Assembly (NCBI RefSeq): GCF_017377795.1
Contig: NZ_JAFRDR010000011.1
Location: 1-64,000 of the forward strand
Direction: 5' to 3'
Origin: Williamsia soli
GTDB taxonomy: Bacteria > Actinomycetota > Actinomycetes > Mycobacteriales > Mycobacteriaceae
Length of the DNA: 64,000 nt
Shown piece by piece: positions 7,679-17,657 of the stretch; positions within the stretch are counted from its first letter, which is position 1; each line of letters starts with the position of its first letter. A program made the position numbers and the translations under genes. The notes beneath the pieces are model-generated. The model had not been told where the DNA came from. It ran no database searches and saw nothing but the letters and a program-made list of their open reading frames with translations.

Positions 7679-9586
7679 TCAGTCCCCCAGCTGCCGATCG
7701 AGGTTGATGGCCGCACTGATCAGGGCGAGATGGGTGAAGGCTTGCGGAATGTTGCCCAGCTGAGCGCCGTTGACGCCGATCTGCTCGGCATAGAGACCGA
7801 GGTGGTTGGCGTGGGTGAACATCTTCTCCAGCGCCAGCCTGGCCTCGGCGACCCGCCCCGAACGCGTGAGCGCCTCGACGTACCAGAACGAGCAGAGGGA
7901 GAAGGTGCCCTCGCTGCCCGCGAGACCATCGGAGCCTTCGGCTGCGTCGTAGCGGAACACCAGCGAGTCGCTGACCAGGTGCTGCTCCAGCGCCGTCAGT
8001 GTCTTCACAAACCTGTCGTCGGTCGGCGAAAGGAACTTGACCGCAGGTATAAGCAAAAGTGAGGCATCGAGTTGATCCGAATCCAACGTCTGGACAAAGG
8101 CTTCGAGCTTGTCATTCCAGCCACGATCCATGATCTGCGCGAAGATCTCATCGCGGGTCGACATCCAGCCGACAACATCTCCGGGCAACCCCCGCTGCCG
8201 ACTGACCCGGATCATCCGTTCGAGCGCCACCCAGCACATCAGCCGTGAATACACGTAGTTCTGCGGTTCGGCGCGGGGCTCCCAGATGCTCTGATCGGGT
8301 TGGTCCCAGTTCTCGGTGAGCCAGCCGGCCACGGCACACAGCTGGTCCCACGACTCGAAGGAGATCCCCGCCCCGTACTTGTTGAACAGATAGACCGAAT
8401 CGATGAGCTCGCCATAGATGTCGAGCTGTAGCTGATCAGAAGCGTTGTTGCCGAACACGACCGGCGACGATCCTCGATAGCCTTCCCAATGGTCGAGCAC
8501 CGTCTCCGCAGGTGGCATCTCACCGTCGACGGTGTACATCAGTCGCAGCGGTCCCCGGCTGTCCGACTCATCGGTCTCTCCACAGAACCGCTGCGTCAGC
8601 CATTTCATGAATTCAGCTGCTTCGGAGGTGAATCCGAGTCTCAGCAACGCATACAGCGAGAAGGCCGCGTCCCGAATCCAGACGTACCGATAGTCCCAGT
8701 TGCGCTCGCCACCTATCTCTTCCGGCAAACCCATCGTCACCGCCGCCACGATCGCGCCCGACGGCTCGTGGGTGAGCAACTTCAGCACCAGAGCCGAGCG
8801 GTGAACCATCTCGCGCCACCGGCCCGTGTAGTCGGACTGCGACACCCAGCTCTGCCAGAAGTCGACCGTCGAATGCACGATGTCCGGCGAACTGTCGAGC
8901 TCGAAGCACTCGTCGGAGATCGGCTCAGCAGCCAGTACAAACGTGGCGCTCTCCCCGACGGACATGTCGAACTCCGCGGTGACGGAGCCGTCGTCGCTCT
9001 GGATCAACGGCCGCGTCGCCGCCAGGTGCAGCGTCAGATCCGCACCGATGAACCGGGCGCGGGTATCACCGTCGAGTTCCAGGCTGTGCTCAGCGCGTCC
9101 ATAGTCCAGACGCGGCGCCACCACTGTTCGGAAACTGACCGCACCCCGGACACATTCGAATCGCCGGACGATCCGGGTGCGATGGTCGGTGCGGCCTGCC
9201 TCCACCAGCGGCATCAGGTCCTGCACCTCGGCGACCCCGTCATCGCTCATGAAGCGGGTGACCAGGACGTTCGAGTCCGGAAGGTAAAACTGGCGCGTTG
9301 TGACGTCACCATCGATCTGCTGGATCGACCACACGCCACCGCCATCGGCGTCGAGAAGAGACCCGAACACACTCGGTGAGTCGAAGCGTGGACAGCAGAA
9401 CCAGTCGATACGGCCGTCGATGCCGATGACCGCGGCGGTCCTCAGGTCACCGATGACGCCATGATCGGCTATCGGCAAGTAGTCGACCGCAGTATTTCCG
9501 GCCTCGCACTCGGCACCGCCCGACGCGCTGTCCTTCCGTTTCCGCCTCATCCCTCCACGGTACGTACGGCCCTTTCGCGCAGGCAC
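7679..9586 (-). CDS. glycoside hydrolase family 15 protein (trehalase/glucoamylase type)
   Basis: A 635-residue protein. After a short basic N-terminus comes the GH15 N-terminal domain (from YLPIADHGVIGDLRTAA, with WFCCPRFDSPSVFGSLLD). The (alpha/alpha)6 catalytic barrel contains ERNWDYRYVWIRDAAF and the late EGTFSLCSFWYVEAL segment. Mycobacterial members of this group are trehalases; others are glucoamylases, so the substrate is an alpha-glucoside, possibly trehalose. The start may lie a few codons inside, for example at the second Met (residue 13). It lies 9 bp downstream of a GlgC-like gene and is probably co-transcribed with it, which suggests glycogen or trehalose turnover. Confidence 0.85.
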   Translation of the reverse strand: MPARKGRTYRGGMRRKRKDSASGGAECEAGNTAVDYLPIADHGVIGDLRTAAVIGIDGRIDWFCCPRFDSPSVFGSLLDADGGGVWSIQQIDGDVTTRQFYLPDSNVLVTRFMSDDGVAEVQDLMPLVEAGRTDHRTRIVRRFECVRGAVSFRTVVAPRLDYGRAEHSLELDGDTRARFIGADLTLHLAATRPLIQSDDGSVTAEFDMSVGESATFVLAAEPISDECFELDSSPDIVHSTVDFWQSWVSQSDYTGRWREMVHRSALVLKLLTHEPSGAIVAAVTMGLPEEIGGERNWDYRYVWIRDAAFSLYALLRLGFTSEAAEFMKWLTQRFCGETDESDSRGPLRLMYTVDGEMPPAETVLDHWEGYRGSSPVVFGNNASDQLQLDIYGELIDSVYLFNKYGAGISFESWDQLCAVAGWLTENWDQPDQSIWEPRAEPQNYVYSRLMCWVALERMIRVSRQRGLPGDVVGWMSTRDEIFAQIMDRGWNDKLEAFVQTLDSDQLDASLLLIPAVKFLSPTDDRFVKTLTALEQHLVSDSLVFRYDAAEGSDGLAGSEGTFSLCSFWYVEALTRSGRVAEARLALEKMFTHANHLGLYAEQIGVNGAQLGNIPQAFTHLALISAAINLDRQLGD

Positions 9587-9595
9587 CGAATTCTG

Positions 9596-10828
9596 TCAGC
9601 GCGTCACCCGACCCGACGGTGACACCCGATCACCCAGCGGGACTCGGGCCCGCTTGGTCACCGCCGCGTTCATGCCGATGATCGTGATCTTCTCGCTCGG
9701 CACCGGACGAGTACGCGGACGCCCGCCGACCGATGCGCCGTTGCCGATGACCACACGCTCGTCGATGATCGACCAATCGACTGAGGCGCCTTTTTTCACC
9801 ACGGCATCGGCGAAGACGATGGAGTCGTTGACCGAAGCGCCTTGCTCGATCACCACGCCGGGCCCGATCACGCTGCGCCTGACGTCGCCCAATATGTGTG
9901 CGCCACTGCTGATCATGCTGTCTACCACGGTGGCGCTCGCGGCAATCCGCGCCGCGGAGCGCTGTGGTTGCCGGGTCAGGATCGGCCAACGCGAGTCGGC
10001 CAGGTCGATGGTGCCATCGATGAGATCGCGGTGGGCCTGCATATAGGTCTCAGGGCGTCCGGCATCTATCCAGTACCCGGGCATCTTGTGCGCGACAGTC
10101 TTGCCCCGGTCGACGAACCAGGGCACCAGATGCTCGCCGAAATCTCCGAGCCCGGTGTCGCCGTCACCCGGCACCTTGTTCGTCTGAGAGATCAGCTCTT
10201 CCAGTGCCTTCACGAGAAGCTTGGGGTCGTACACAAAGATCTCTGCCGCGATCACGGTGGTCGTCGGCTGCTCGGGCTTGTATGCGAACCCGGTGACGGT
10301 GCCGTTCTTCCGGGCGGTGACCGTAGCGTGAGAAGAGGCCTCCTCGCGGGAGCACGTGGTGGTGACGATCGTGCATTCGGCATCAGCGGACCGATGGGTC
10401 CGTAGTGCGTCTTCGAGGTCAAACGAGTACACGTGATCAGCACTCATGACGATCACAGCTTCCGGCGCGCGGTCGGCGATCTGACCTCGGATCCGATACA
10501 GGAGATCGGCGTTCCCGGTCGCAAATCCACTTTCGGTGTCGACCTCACTCGTCTCCTGCGGCAGGACGAACCGAAGGCCTCCGCCGGTGCGATCGAGATC
10601 CCACGGACGGCCTCCCGCCACCTGTTCGAGCAGCGAGTGCGCCTCGTACTGCACGCACAACCAGACCTCGTCGATCCCGCTGCGATGCAGGGTGGACAGC
10701 GGAAAGTCGATCAGTTGATAGTTTCCGCCGAAAGGCAACGCCGGTTTTGCCCGGCAGTCGGTCAACACGTCCATTCGCGAGCCCTTGCCACCGGCCTGCA
10801 CGATTGCCACCACATCAGATCTGCCCAT
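9596..10828 (-). CDS. GlgC-like glucose-1-phosphate adenylyltransferase family protein
   Basis: A 410-residue nucleotidyltransferase. The N-terminal domain has the AGGKGSRMDVLTDCRAKPALP pyrophosphorylase signature (residues about 12-32) and FGGNYQLIDFPLS. The C-terminal part has the left-handed beta-helix hexapeptide pattern (SGAHILGDV, VVIEQGASV). GlgC makes ADP-glucose for glycogen and glucan synthesis. The signature departs slightly from canonical GlgC (QAGGKGSRM in place of LAGGEGKRL), so another NDP-sugar product is possible. Probable operon with the GH15 gene. Confidence 0.8.
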   Translation of the reverse strand: MGRSDVVAIVQAGGKGSRMDVLTDCRAKPALPFGGNYQLIDFPLSTLHRSGIDEVWLCVQYEAHSLLEQVAGGRPWDLDRTGGGLRFVLPQETSEVDTESGFATGNADLLYRIRGQIADRAPEAVIVMSADHVYSFDLEDALRTHRSADAECTIVTTTCSREEASSHATVTARKNGTVTGFAYKPEQPTTTVIAAEIFVYDPKLLVKALEELISQTNKVPGDGDTGLGDFGEHLVPWFVDRGKTVAHKMPGYWIDAGRPETYMQAHRDLIDGTIDLADSRWPILTRQPQRSAARIAASATVVDSMISSGAHILGDVRRSVIGPGVVIEQGASVNDSIVFADAVVKKGASVDWSIIDERVVIGNGASVGGRPRTRPVPSEKITIIGMNAAVTKRARVPLGDRVSPSGRVTR

Positions 10829-10870
10829 GGACCCAGTGTGCCCGTTTTGTCCGGATCGGGTCGCAGGCGC

Positions 10871-11467
10871 CTATCTGGCTGCGAAGGGGTCGTTGTCCGG
10901 GTCGGTCTGTGGCTCGTACTCGATGATCGCAGCGGCATGCTCCGCGGTCTCGGTGTCGACGAGGTCCGCGATCAAGGCGGCGGTCATGTCGATGCCGGCC
11001 GCCACACCCGACGACGTCCAGCGATCGCGGTCCTGCACCCAGCGGGCCTGCCGCTCCCAGATAACCGAACTACCCTGTGTGGCAACCCAATCGAATGAGC
11101 GCTTGTTGGACGTGGCCCGATATCCGTCGAGCAGTCCGGCGGCGGCGAGAATCGCCGAACCGGTACACACCGAGGTCACCAGATTCGCGCCCCTCACGTA
11201 GTTCCGAAGCTGCGCCAGATAGACGTCGTCGTCCACCAGGGGTCGTGATCCGATGCCGCCGGGGACCATGACGATGTCGGGGGTCGCTGCGCCGACGAAT
11301 CCATCGGTCGCCTCGACACGCGTTCCCTGAGAACTCGCGACCAGCCCCGCCTCCGCAGCCACCATCGTGACCCGGAACTGCTCGGGCAGGACACTGAGGA
11401 TCTCTACGGGACCGAAGACGTCGAGCAATTCGAAGCCGTCGAACAGCACCACCGATACGTCGCGCAT
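10871..11467 (-). CDS. DJ-1/PfpI family protein, isonitrile-hydratase-like
   Basis: A 198-residue protein from the ATG at 11467. It has the DJ-1/PfpI fold with an early acidic residue in FGPVEILSVL and the nucleophile elbow SVCTGSAILAAAGLLDGYRA containing the cysteine. In isonitrile hydratases the elbow is followed by THW; here it is SNKRSF, so enzyme activity may differ. The start is 2 bp from the stop of the upstream DUF779 gene, so the two are translationally linked. Substrate unknown. Confidence 0.85.
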   Translation of the reverse strand: MRDVSVVLFDGFELLDVFGPVEILSVLPEQFRVTMVAAEAGLVASSQGTRVEATDGFVGAATPDIVMVPGGIGSRPLVDDDVYLAQLRNYVRGANLVTSVCTGSAILAAAGLLDGYRATSNKRSFDWVATQGSSVIWERQARWVQDRDRWTSSGVAAGIDMTAALIADLVDTETAEHAAAIIEYEPQTDPDNDPFAAR

Positions 11468-11469
11468 GT

Positions 11470-11883
11470 CTACGTGACGTCTGCACCCTTGCGGGGCGGG
11501 CACGCGTCCAGCCAGGTGTTCTCGGCCTCGTCGAAGACTCGTGACCGGGCCAGGAAGCGCACCCCTTCGGGCGCCTCCAGGCTGAAGCCCGCGCCGCGTC
11601 CCTTGACGACGTCGAGGATCAACTGGGTGTGTTTCCACAGCTCGTACTGGTCGCCCTGAATCCACACCCGCACCGCGGGAAGGAGTTCGGGGAGCTCGAT
11701 CTCGCCGAGGAGGACGTCGCGACTTCCCACCCGGAACTCACCCGCGGGGTAGCACATCGGCGCGGATCCGTCACAACATCCACCGGACTGGTGGATCATG
11801 AGGCCGCCGTGGAGCTCCGACAACTTGGTCAGGAGCTCCACGGCGGAGTCAGTTGCGACGACTCTGTCAGTAGCAGTCATCAC
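11470..11883 (-). CDS. DUF779 domain-containing protein
   Basis: A 137-residue protein, or 136 if the second Met is the start. It holds the Cys-rich block QSGGCCDGSAPMCYP, the WKHTQLILDVVKGRGAGFSLE segment and an LARSRVF stretch, all of DUF779. The family commonly sits right next to acetaldehyde/alcohol-linked aldehyde dehydrogenases, as here (51 bp downstream of one). The cysteines suggest metal binding or a redox role, but the function is not known. Confidence 0.88.
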   Translation of the reverse strand: MMTATDRVVATDSAVELLTKLSELHGGLMIHQSGGCCDGSAPMCYPAGEFRVGSRDVLLGEIELPELLPAVRVWIQGDQYELWKHTQLILDVVKGRGAGFSLEAPEGVRFLARSRVFDEAENTWLDACPPRKGADVT

Positions 11884-11933
11884 GGTCTCTTTTCTGGTGA
11901 AAACTCTTGTCGCTCTTGGCTAGCGGCTTCCGA

Positions 11934-13457
<1,524 letters not shown>

Positions 13458-13515
13458 GTTCGGTGCTCCTTCAGTGCCTGTGTTGGCCCTCTCGTGACCC
13501 ACCCCTGTCCGGGCG

Positions 13516-13573
13516 GTCACGTGTGACGTAAGGCACACAGTACGAGTGGAGTCGTTGCATCACAGTTGCAACT
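13516..13573. promoter_or_regulatory. Repeats upstream of the aldehyde dehydrogenase gene
   Basis: GTCAC-GT-GTGAC (13516-13527) is an inverted repeat. GTTGCA occurs at 13554-13559 and again at 13565-13570, the latter inside the palindrome AGTTGCAACT (13564-13573). All lie 58-116 bp upstream of the ALDH start and are candidate operator sites for the GAF-type regulator. No experimental motif is known to me for it. Confidence 0.4.
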
Positions 13574-13626
13574 GCGATCCCGGTCCTACAGATCAGCTCC
13601 ACCTGCAGTGGAGCAGGTCGCCGGGC

Positions 13627-13632
13627 TAGTCT
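13627..13632 (+). promoter_or_regulatory. Leaderless-type -10 element
   Basis: TAGTCT ends 6 nt before the GTG at 13639, the spacing of a leaderless transcript. No Shine-Dalgarno sequence is visible. Confidence 0.45.
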
Positions 13633-13638
13633 CATCCC

Positions 13639-14292
13639 GTGATCCGCCACAACGTCCGGACCGAGTGCTGGGGCTTCGCGGTGGGTTCTTCGCTGTTCGC
13701 ACTCGGCTCGGCGCCCGGTTTCGCACACTGGGCCGGAGCGCCTGCCGCGAACATCTCTTTTTTCGTCGGCTCGTGGTTCTTCACATTCGCCGCATTCGTC
13801 CAGCTACAACTGTGCGGTTCCCTGCATGGGCCGACCACGTCGATCGCGGGGTCGGTACGTGTCGGGCGAGAGGTCCACCGGTCGGAGTGGTGGTCGGCGA
13901 TGGTGCAGTTCGCCGGGACCATCGCCTTCAACATCAGCACGGGTGCGGTCTTCATCGTGCATTCCGTCGTCGACGCCGATCGCTTTTCCTGGCGCCCCGA
14001 CGTCTACGGCTCTGCAGCCTTTCTCATCAGTTCCGGACTGGCCGTGTTCGCCACGGAGCTCTACCGTCGCCGCGACGAGCCCGACGCCCCCGGCTGGACG
14101 GCCACGGTCCTGAACACCGCCGGCTCCATCGCCTTCGGCTTCTCCGCCGTTGCCGCGTACATCGACCCCGAGACCGGAAAGCTCGTCGCGCCGTTCGTGG
14201 ACCAGGCGGGAACCTTCATCGGGGCACTCTGCTTCTTGGCCGCCTCACTCATTTCTCTGCCCCGAGAATCGGTACGCGCGCTAGCGTCGTAG
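13639..14292 (+). CDS. multi-pass membrane protein, YrhK-like
   Basis: A 217-residue protein from a GTG with about five or six hydrophobic helices. Repeated aromatic-rich segments (ISFFVGSWFFTFAAFVQL, MVQFAGTIAFNISTG, VLNTAGSIAFGFSAVAAYI) look like diverged copies of one two-helix unit of the YrhK kind. A stretch between helices (SVRVGREVHRSEWWSAM) is probably cytosolic. Function unknown. It lies 4 bp before the phosphodiesterase gene on the same strand, so the three genes 13639-16275 probably form one operon. Confidence 0.75.
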   Translation: MIRHNVRTECWGFAVGSSLFALGSAPGFAHWAGAPAANISFFVGSWFFTFAAFVQLQLCGSLHGPTTSIAGSVRVGREVHRSEWWSAMVQFAGTIAFNISTGAVFIVHSVVDADRFSWRPDVYGSAAFLISSGLAVFATELYRRRDEPDAPGWTATVLNTAGSIAFGFSAVAAYIDPETGKLVAPFVDQAGTFIGALCFLAASLISLPRESVRALAS

Positions 14293-14296
14293 GACG

Positions 14297-15466
14297 ATGA
14301 GTGAACTAGATCCGCGCAACAGCCTGCCGCCTCTGTCCTGTGTCCTGGAATCGGTGGCTGCCTCCCTCGGTGCCGCCGACCTCGACAATCGGCTGCAACT
14401 GGTACCTGCCCAGTCGGCAACCGTCCTGCTGATCGATGGCCTCGGAGCCGAGCTGGTCGCGTCCCATCCTCACGATGCACCTCACCTCAATGCGGCGGGT
14501 CTCGCCGACTCCACAACGGTCGCCGCGGGGTTTCCCGCCACCACAGCCGTCAGCATCACCAGCCTGTCCACCGGTCGGTCCGCAGGCACCCACGGCATCA
14601 TGGGGTACACATTCCGAGCGGGGGGTAGCGGTGTCGCGACGCCTGTTCTGAACACGCTCCGCTGGTGTATGCACGGCAACCACGATCATGACCTGCGCAA
14701 AGTCGTTGTTCCCGAAGACTTTCAGACGCAGTCGACAATCTTCGAGCGGTGCCGGGCCCAAGGGTTCGACACCGTCGCGATCGTGCCCGGGTACCACGAG
14801 GGATCCGGGCTCACCCGCGCCTCGTGGCGCGGCGCGAACAGGACGACCCCGGCCGATCACCTCGGTCAACTGCAGGCGTCGATCCTCGCGGAGATGATGA
14901 CGCCGGCGCCGACCCTGGCCTACGCGTACTACGGAGGCCTCGATCTCGCCGGCCACCTCGAGGGTCCGGGTTCGCAGGCGTGGTGCGAGCAGCTGCGCCT
15001 CATCGACACCATGGTCGGCGCCCTCGCGGACGCAATGCCCGCGGGTCGGCAGGTGATCGTCACCGGCGACCACGGCATGATCGACACGTCCGCAGGCCGT
15101 TTCGACCTCGATCTCCACCATGAACTGGCGGCCGGCGTGACGGCCATCGCCGGAGAGGCCCGGGTCCGGCACGTGTACTCCGAAGCAGGCGCCGCCGGCG
15201 ACGTCCTCGACACCTGGACGACCATGCTCGGCGACCGGGCCACGGTGCTGGGTCGCGATGACGCCATCGACGCCGGGTGGTTCGGCAATGCCGTGGCCGG
15301 GGACCATCGGGTTCGGATCGGCGATGTGGTCGCTGCCGCCCGCGGCGACACCGCCATGGTCCGCTCGGTGGCCGAACCCCTCGAATCCGCGCTCATCGGC
15401 AATCACGGCTCCTGGGATACCGCCGAACAACTCGTACCGGCCATCGTCATCCGCGGCACCCGGTGA
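14297..15466 (+). CDS. alkaline phosphatase superfamily protein (nucleotide pyrophosphatase/phosphodiesterase type)
   Basis: A 389-residue metalloenzyme of the phosphodiesterase/NPP branch. Metal ligands are seen in VLLIDGLGAELV (first Asp), GGLDLAGHLEGPG (Asp, His) and VTGDHGMID (Asp-His). The nucleophile region is AAGFPATTAVSITSLSTG with a Thr. No signal peptide is visible, so it is probably cytosolic. The natural substrate is unknown; phosphodiesters of nucleotides or polyprenyl phosphates are possible. Its stop overlaps the GTG of a UbiA prenyltransferase (GTGA), which implies translational coupling. Confidence 0.85.
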   Translation: MSELDPRNSLPPLSCVLESVAASLGAADLDNRLQLVPAQSATVLLIDGLGAELVASHPHDAPHLNAAGLADSTTVAAGFPATTAVSITSLSTGRSAGTHGIMGYTFRAGGSGVATPVLNTLRWCMHGNHDHDLRKVVVPEDFQTQSTIFERCRAQGFDTVAIVPGYHEGSGLTRASWRGANRTTPADHLGQLQASILAEMMTPAPTLAYAYYGGLDLAGHLEGPGSQAWCEQLRLIDTMVGALADAMPAGRQVIVTGDHGMIDTSAGRFDLDLHHELAAGVTAIAGEARVRHVYSEAGAAGDVLDTWTTMLGDRATVLGRDDAIDAGWFGNAVAGDHRVRIGDVVAAARGDTAMVRSVAEPLESALIGNHGSWDTAEQLVPAIVIRGTR

Positions 15467-16275
15467 ATCCGCGACGGTCCACCAGCGTGATCGCACTGGT
15501 CCGCGCCGGACACGCGGTCCCCGCAGTCGCGGTCACCCTGTTCACCGGACTGCTCGCTGTCGCCGAGAACGCCGACGTGTGGACGCTGATCGCCATCGTG
15601 GTGGCCATCTTCAGTGGCCAACTCGTCATCGGCTGGAGCAACGACTTTCTCGACCGGAGTCGGGATCGTCGGGTCGGCCGAACAGACAAACCCTTGGCGA
15701 CAGGCGAACTCACGTCCCGCACGGTGGTCGTGGCGATCGCGGCCGCGGCCGCGATCTGCGTGGTGAGTTCGTTTGCCTGTGGATGGGCCGCAGGCGCGGT
15801 CCACCTCGTGCTGGGTGTGGGATCCGGGCTCGCCTACAACGCGGTCCTCAAAGCGACTGTGCTGTCCTGGGTTCCGTACTTCATCGCGTTCGGTTCACTG
15901 CCCGTCGTCGCCTCGCTCGCAGCGCACCCCGGAGAGCTGCCGCCCGCCTGGATGGTGGCAGTGGCGGCGCTGCTGGGCGTGGGAGCACATCTGCTCAACG
16001 CCCTGCCCGACCTCGACGACGACGCCGCGACCGGCATCGAGGGCCTCCCCCACCGTCTCGGCGCGCGGCGGATACCGATGGTTGCTGCCGCGCTGATGAT
16101 CGCCGCGACAGGGATTCTCGTCGTCGCCAACTCATCGACCTGGTGGCTGTGGGTGGGATTGGCGGTGGTCGTGGTGATCTCAGGCGTCTCGATGCGGGTA
16201 CCCGGCCGCCGCGCACCGTTCTATGGCGCCATCGTCGTCGCAGCGATCAATGTGGCGATGCTGCTCCTCGCCTGA
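15463..16275 (+). CDS. UbiA-family prenyltransferase
   Basis: About 270 residues from a GTG at 15463 that overlaps the preceding stop. It has about eight to nine helices, the first Asp-rich motif NDFLDRSRDRRVGR in the usual NDxxD form, and a second Asp-rich loop NALPDLDDDAATGIEG. It would transfer a prenyl group to an acceptor at the membrane. It is not clearly MenA (no men genes near). The coupling to a phosphodiesterase recalls the EboC/EboF pair, but no other ebo genes are here. Confidence 0.85.
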   Translation: MNPRRSTSVIALVRAGHAVPAVAVTLFTGLLAVAENADVWTLIAIVVAIFSGQLVIGWSNDFLDRSRDRRVGRTDKPLATGELTSRTVVVAIAAAAAICVVSSFACGWAAGAVHLVLGVGSGLAYNAVLKATVLSWVPYFIAFGSLPVVASLAAHPGELPPAWMVAVAALLGVGAHLLNALPDLDDDAATGIEGLPHRLGARRIPMVAAALMIAATGILVVANSSTWWLWVGLAVVVVISGVSMRVPGRRAPFYGAIVVAAINVAMLLLA

Positions 16276-16295
16276 CCTCGGAGCGGCTGGGGACG

Positions 16296-17612
16296 TCAGA
16301 TACCGAAGCGGCGGTCGAGGAGTCGGACGCGACCTTTGACGAGGGCTTCGTCGCGGTGCCCCGGGGTCAGGGTCTGTGCCCAGCGCCGCCAGGCGGCGAG
16401 ATCTTCTCGGCCGTGAACGGACGCCGTCCAGGCCCGCAACAGTTCCGGATCGCGGGCGGTCAGCACAGCCGACCGCAGGTCTTCTTTGAGTTCTTCGAAG
16501 AGGTCACCGAGACCCGGGGCCAGCGACGCCGAGAGCAGACCACCACGGCCGAACTTCTCGATCGCTCCGGAGACGTCCCCGGTCCGGAGCATGCGGCGGA
16601 CCTGGCTGATGTCGGAGTCGACCGGCAGCGTCAACCGATACGGCCTGGACGCGACGAGGTCGGCGCCGAGGTCACGGCGTAGGCGGGAGATCTCGGCGCG
16701 CACGGTGACCGGATCGATCCCGTCCTCGGCGAGCATGGTGGCGATCTCTTCGGTGCCGAGGCCGTCCGGGTACTCGCCGAGAAGCACCAGGATCTCAGCG
16801 TGCCGACGCGACAAACGCAAGGCGGGGCCGTCGCCGGTGCGCCAGTAGTAGCGGTCACCGTCGAGGACCAGCAACGTCGGACCTGCGGGTGCGGGGATCG
16901 CCAGTCCGGGCGCGGTGAGGGTCCGGATCCTCAGCTCACTTTCGACTGCCGCGACCACCGATTTCACCATCGACAGGGCGAACGGCGCCGCCACTCGCTC
17001 ACCACCGGTCACATCGATGACCCCGATCACCGCGCCGGTCACCGGATCGTGCACCGGCGCCGCAACGCAGTTCCATTCCTGAACCGGAACCGAAAAGTGT
17101 TCGGCGCCAAAGATCTGCACGCCATGATCGACCTCGAGGGCCAGACCAGGAGCGTTGGTGCCGGCAACACGCTCGGCCCACAACGCTCCTTCGACGAAGT
17201 TGATGTCGCCTGCCTGGTCCCTCGCTGTGTGGTCACCCTCTACCCACAACAGTCGACCCACGTCATCGGTGAGCGCCACCACCACGCCGGAGTCGGAGAC
17301 CTCATCGAGCATGAGAGACCGCACCAACGGGTAGGCGGCCGCCATGGGATGGCGAGCGCGGTACTCGAGGAAGTCGTTCCACGACATGTCGCCGTCGTCG
17401 ACCATGCCCGACGGGTTGACGCCGCCTTTGACCGAGCGCATCCACGAATCGCGGACCACGGACCGCACCGAGGTCGGGCCGGTGGCGGGGGCGAGAGTTC
17501 CGGTCTGCACGAACAACTCGTGTGCCCGGCGGACCTGCGCAAGCCTGGTCGCGGGATCTTCACCGGGGCCGAGCGCGGTCCAGAAGTCCCGCGTGGGTGC
17601 GGTCTCGCCCAT
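16296..17612 (-). CDS. GAF-domain transcriptional regulator (AcoR-like N-terminus, winged-helix C-terminal half)
   Basis: A 438-residue regulator. The N-terminus (VRRAHELFVQTGT..., VRDSWMRS) matches the start of AcoR-type activators, followed by a GAF sensor domain about residues 90-240. There is no sigma-54 AAA domain; instead a DNA-binding segment follows (LSRRHAEILVLLGEYPDGLG and ISRLRRDLGADL, about 285-345). This type is common beside ALDH-DUF779 genes in actinobacteria, so it probably controls the operon at 13457 in response to an aldehyde or alcohol. Here three unrelated plus-strand genes separate them. Confidence 0.82.
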   Translation of the reverse strand: MGETAPTRDFWTALGPGEDPATRLAQVRRAHELFVQTGTLAPATGPTSVRSVVRDSWMRSVKGGVNPSGMVDDGDMSWNDFLEYRARHPMAAAYPLVRSLMLDEVSDSGVVVALTDDVGRLLWVEGDHTARDQAGDINFVEGALWAERVAGTNAPGLALEVDHGVQIFGAEHFSVPVQEWNCVAAPVHDPVTGAVIGVIDVTGGERVAAPFALSMVKSVVAAVESELRIRTLTAPGLAIPAPAGPTLLVLDGDRYYWRTGDGPALRLSRRHAEILVLLGEYPDGLGTEEIATMLAEDGIDPVTVRAEISRLRRDLGADLVASRPYRLTLPVDSDISQVRRMLRTGDVSGAIEKFGRGGLLSASLAPGLGDLFEELKEDLRSAVLTARDPELLRAWTASVHGREDLAAWRRWAQTLTPGHRDEALVKGRVRLLDRRFGI

Positions 17613-17657
17613 CGGTGCTTCCTTTCGAGCCGTGTCCTACCTCAATTGTGCACCACC

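Noticed and set aside
14297-16275. An ebo (EDB) cluster
   Set aside because: Only the phosphodiesterase- and UbiA-type genes are present; EboA, B, D and E are missing.
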